The position numbers and the translations under genes are program-made. 64,000 nucleotides of DNA from Chelatococcus composti (GTDB taxonomy: Bacteria > Pseudomonadota > Alphaproteobacteria > Rhizobiales > Beijerinckiaceae), in contig NZ_JACHEH010000010.1 of the NCBI RefSeq assembly GCF_014201415.1, positions 1 to 64,000 on the forward strand, in the 5' to 3' direction. Under the pieces are notes generated by a model. It made no database searches. It had not been told where the DNA came from and was given only the letters and a program-made list of their open reading frames with translations. Shown in pieces: positions 63,801 to 64,000 of the stretch; the first letter of the stretch is position 1, and every line of letters begins with the position of its first letter.

Positions 63801-64000
63801 CTTGTCCGCCCTGCGCTTGCCCAGGGTGAGGAGGCGGCACAGGCGGCCCCAGCCGGCACGGTTCACGGGATAGGCGATGACGTCGGGCGTATCGTCGGCA
63901 AAGACGAGGCGGGCGCCGACCGCGAGCTTGAAGGGGGGCAGCGTCTCGCCCTCCTTCTCCGCACGCGACCTGATCTCTTCGAGCGTCGTGTGGGCCCGCA
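60885..64000 (-). CDS. dnaE2: error-prone DNA polymerase DnaE2 (5' end beyond window)
   Basis: The frame is open from the window edge to the stop at 60885, giving about 1,037 C-terminal residues of a protein usually near 1,080. Part of the PHP domain is present ([40 protein letters not shown]), followed by the polymerase core with [21 protein letters not shown], the catalytic acidic [50 protein letters not shown] and [13 protein letters not shown]. An OB-fold with [17 protein letters not shown] follows near the C-terminus. DnaE2 works with ImuA and ImuB in SOS translesion synthesis; those genes may lie past the right edge. It ends 166 bp before urtA. Confidence 0.95.
   Translation of the reverse strand, partial: [1037 protein letters not shown]

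Overview
The window is high-GC chromosomal DNA of an alphaproteobacterium, most likely Hyphomicrobiales (Rhizobiales). The evidence is the codon use, the long co-oriented operons with 4-base ATGA/GTGA stop-start overlaps, several ABC uptake operons, an Anbu cluster, a urea transport/urease operon and a DnaE2-type polymerase. No rRNA, tRNA, CRISPR array or intact mobile element was found.

Layout. (1) 1-6006: a broken phytanoyl-CoA dioxygenase-like gene, then nrdA-nrdB on the minus strand. NrdB has the sequence marks of a class Ic (Mn/Fe) R2 protein. The pair is preceded by a cobalamin riboswitch and a terminator-like hairpin. A trace of an IS3-type transposase lies beyond. (2) 6007-9660: a three-gene minus-strand operon encoding a TackOD1 zinc-ribbon protein, a processive GT2 glycosyltransferase and a HlyD-like adaptor, probably a polysaccharide synthesis/export unit with its own sensor. 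(3) 9968-24168: a divergent catabolic island. A GntR/FCD regulator, two SDRs and a quinone-oxidoreductase-like enzyme lie on the minus strand. On the plus strand are a Liv/HAAT-type ABC transporter with a fused permease-ATPase, a shikimate-dehydrogenase-like protein, an SDR, an alpha-beta fused TPP dehydrogenase, a GMC oxidoreductase and a deaminase. (4) 24307-25563: an M29 aminopeptidase with its own probable promoter. (5) 25647-36558: a ten-gene sugar-alcohol operon (dehydrogenase, binding protein, SIS isomerase, two permeases, TIM-barrel isomerase, SorC regulator, two FGGY kinases, ATPase) with a promoter and operator at its head. (6) 36712-41019: a CNNM/CorC-like membrane protein, two small proteins, and a GAF-PAS-GGDEF-EAL protein. 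(7) 41238-45275: the Anbu cluster (circularly permuted ATP-grasp, alpha-E, transglutaminase, Anbu peptidase), in which the ATP-grasp gene carries two frameshifts. (8) 45465-49222: an MFS exporter, a glycosyltransferase and an aldo/keto reductase. (9) 49250-60719: a complete urtABCDE-ureD-ureAB-ureC-ureE-ureF-ureG-hupE operon behind a near-perfect sigma-54 promoter. (10) 60885-64000: dnaE2, cut by the window end.

How it works together. Three separate ABC uptake systems (Liv-type, polyol, urea) each feed adjacent catabolic enzymes. In all three, the binding-protein gene is followed at once by a perfect GC-rich hairpin lacking a U-tract, ahead of the next gene of its operon, which probably keeps binding-protein mRNA in excess. 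The urea operon imports urea and hydrolyses it to ammonia under nitrogen control. The riboswitch on nrdAB suggests that this B12-independent reductase is made when cobalamin is short, with a B12-dependent enzyme presumably encoded elsewhere.
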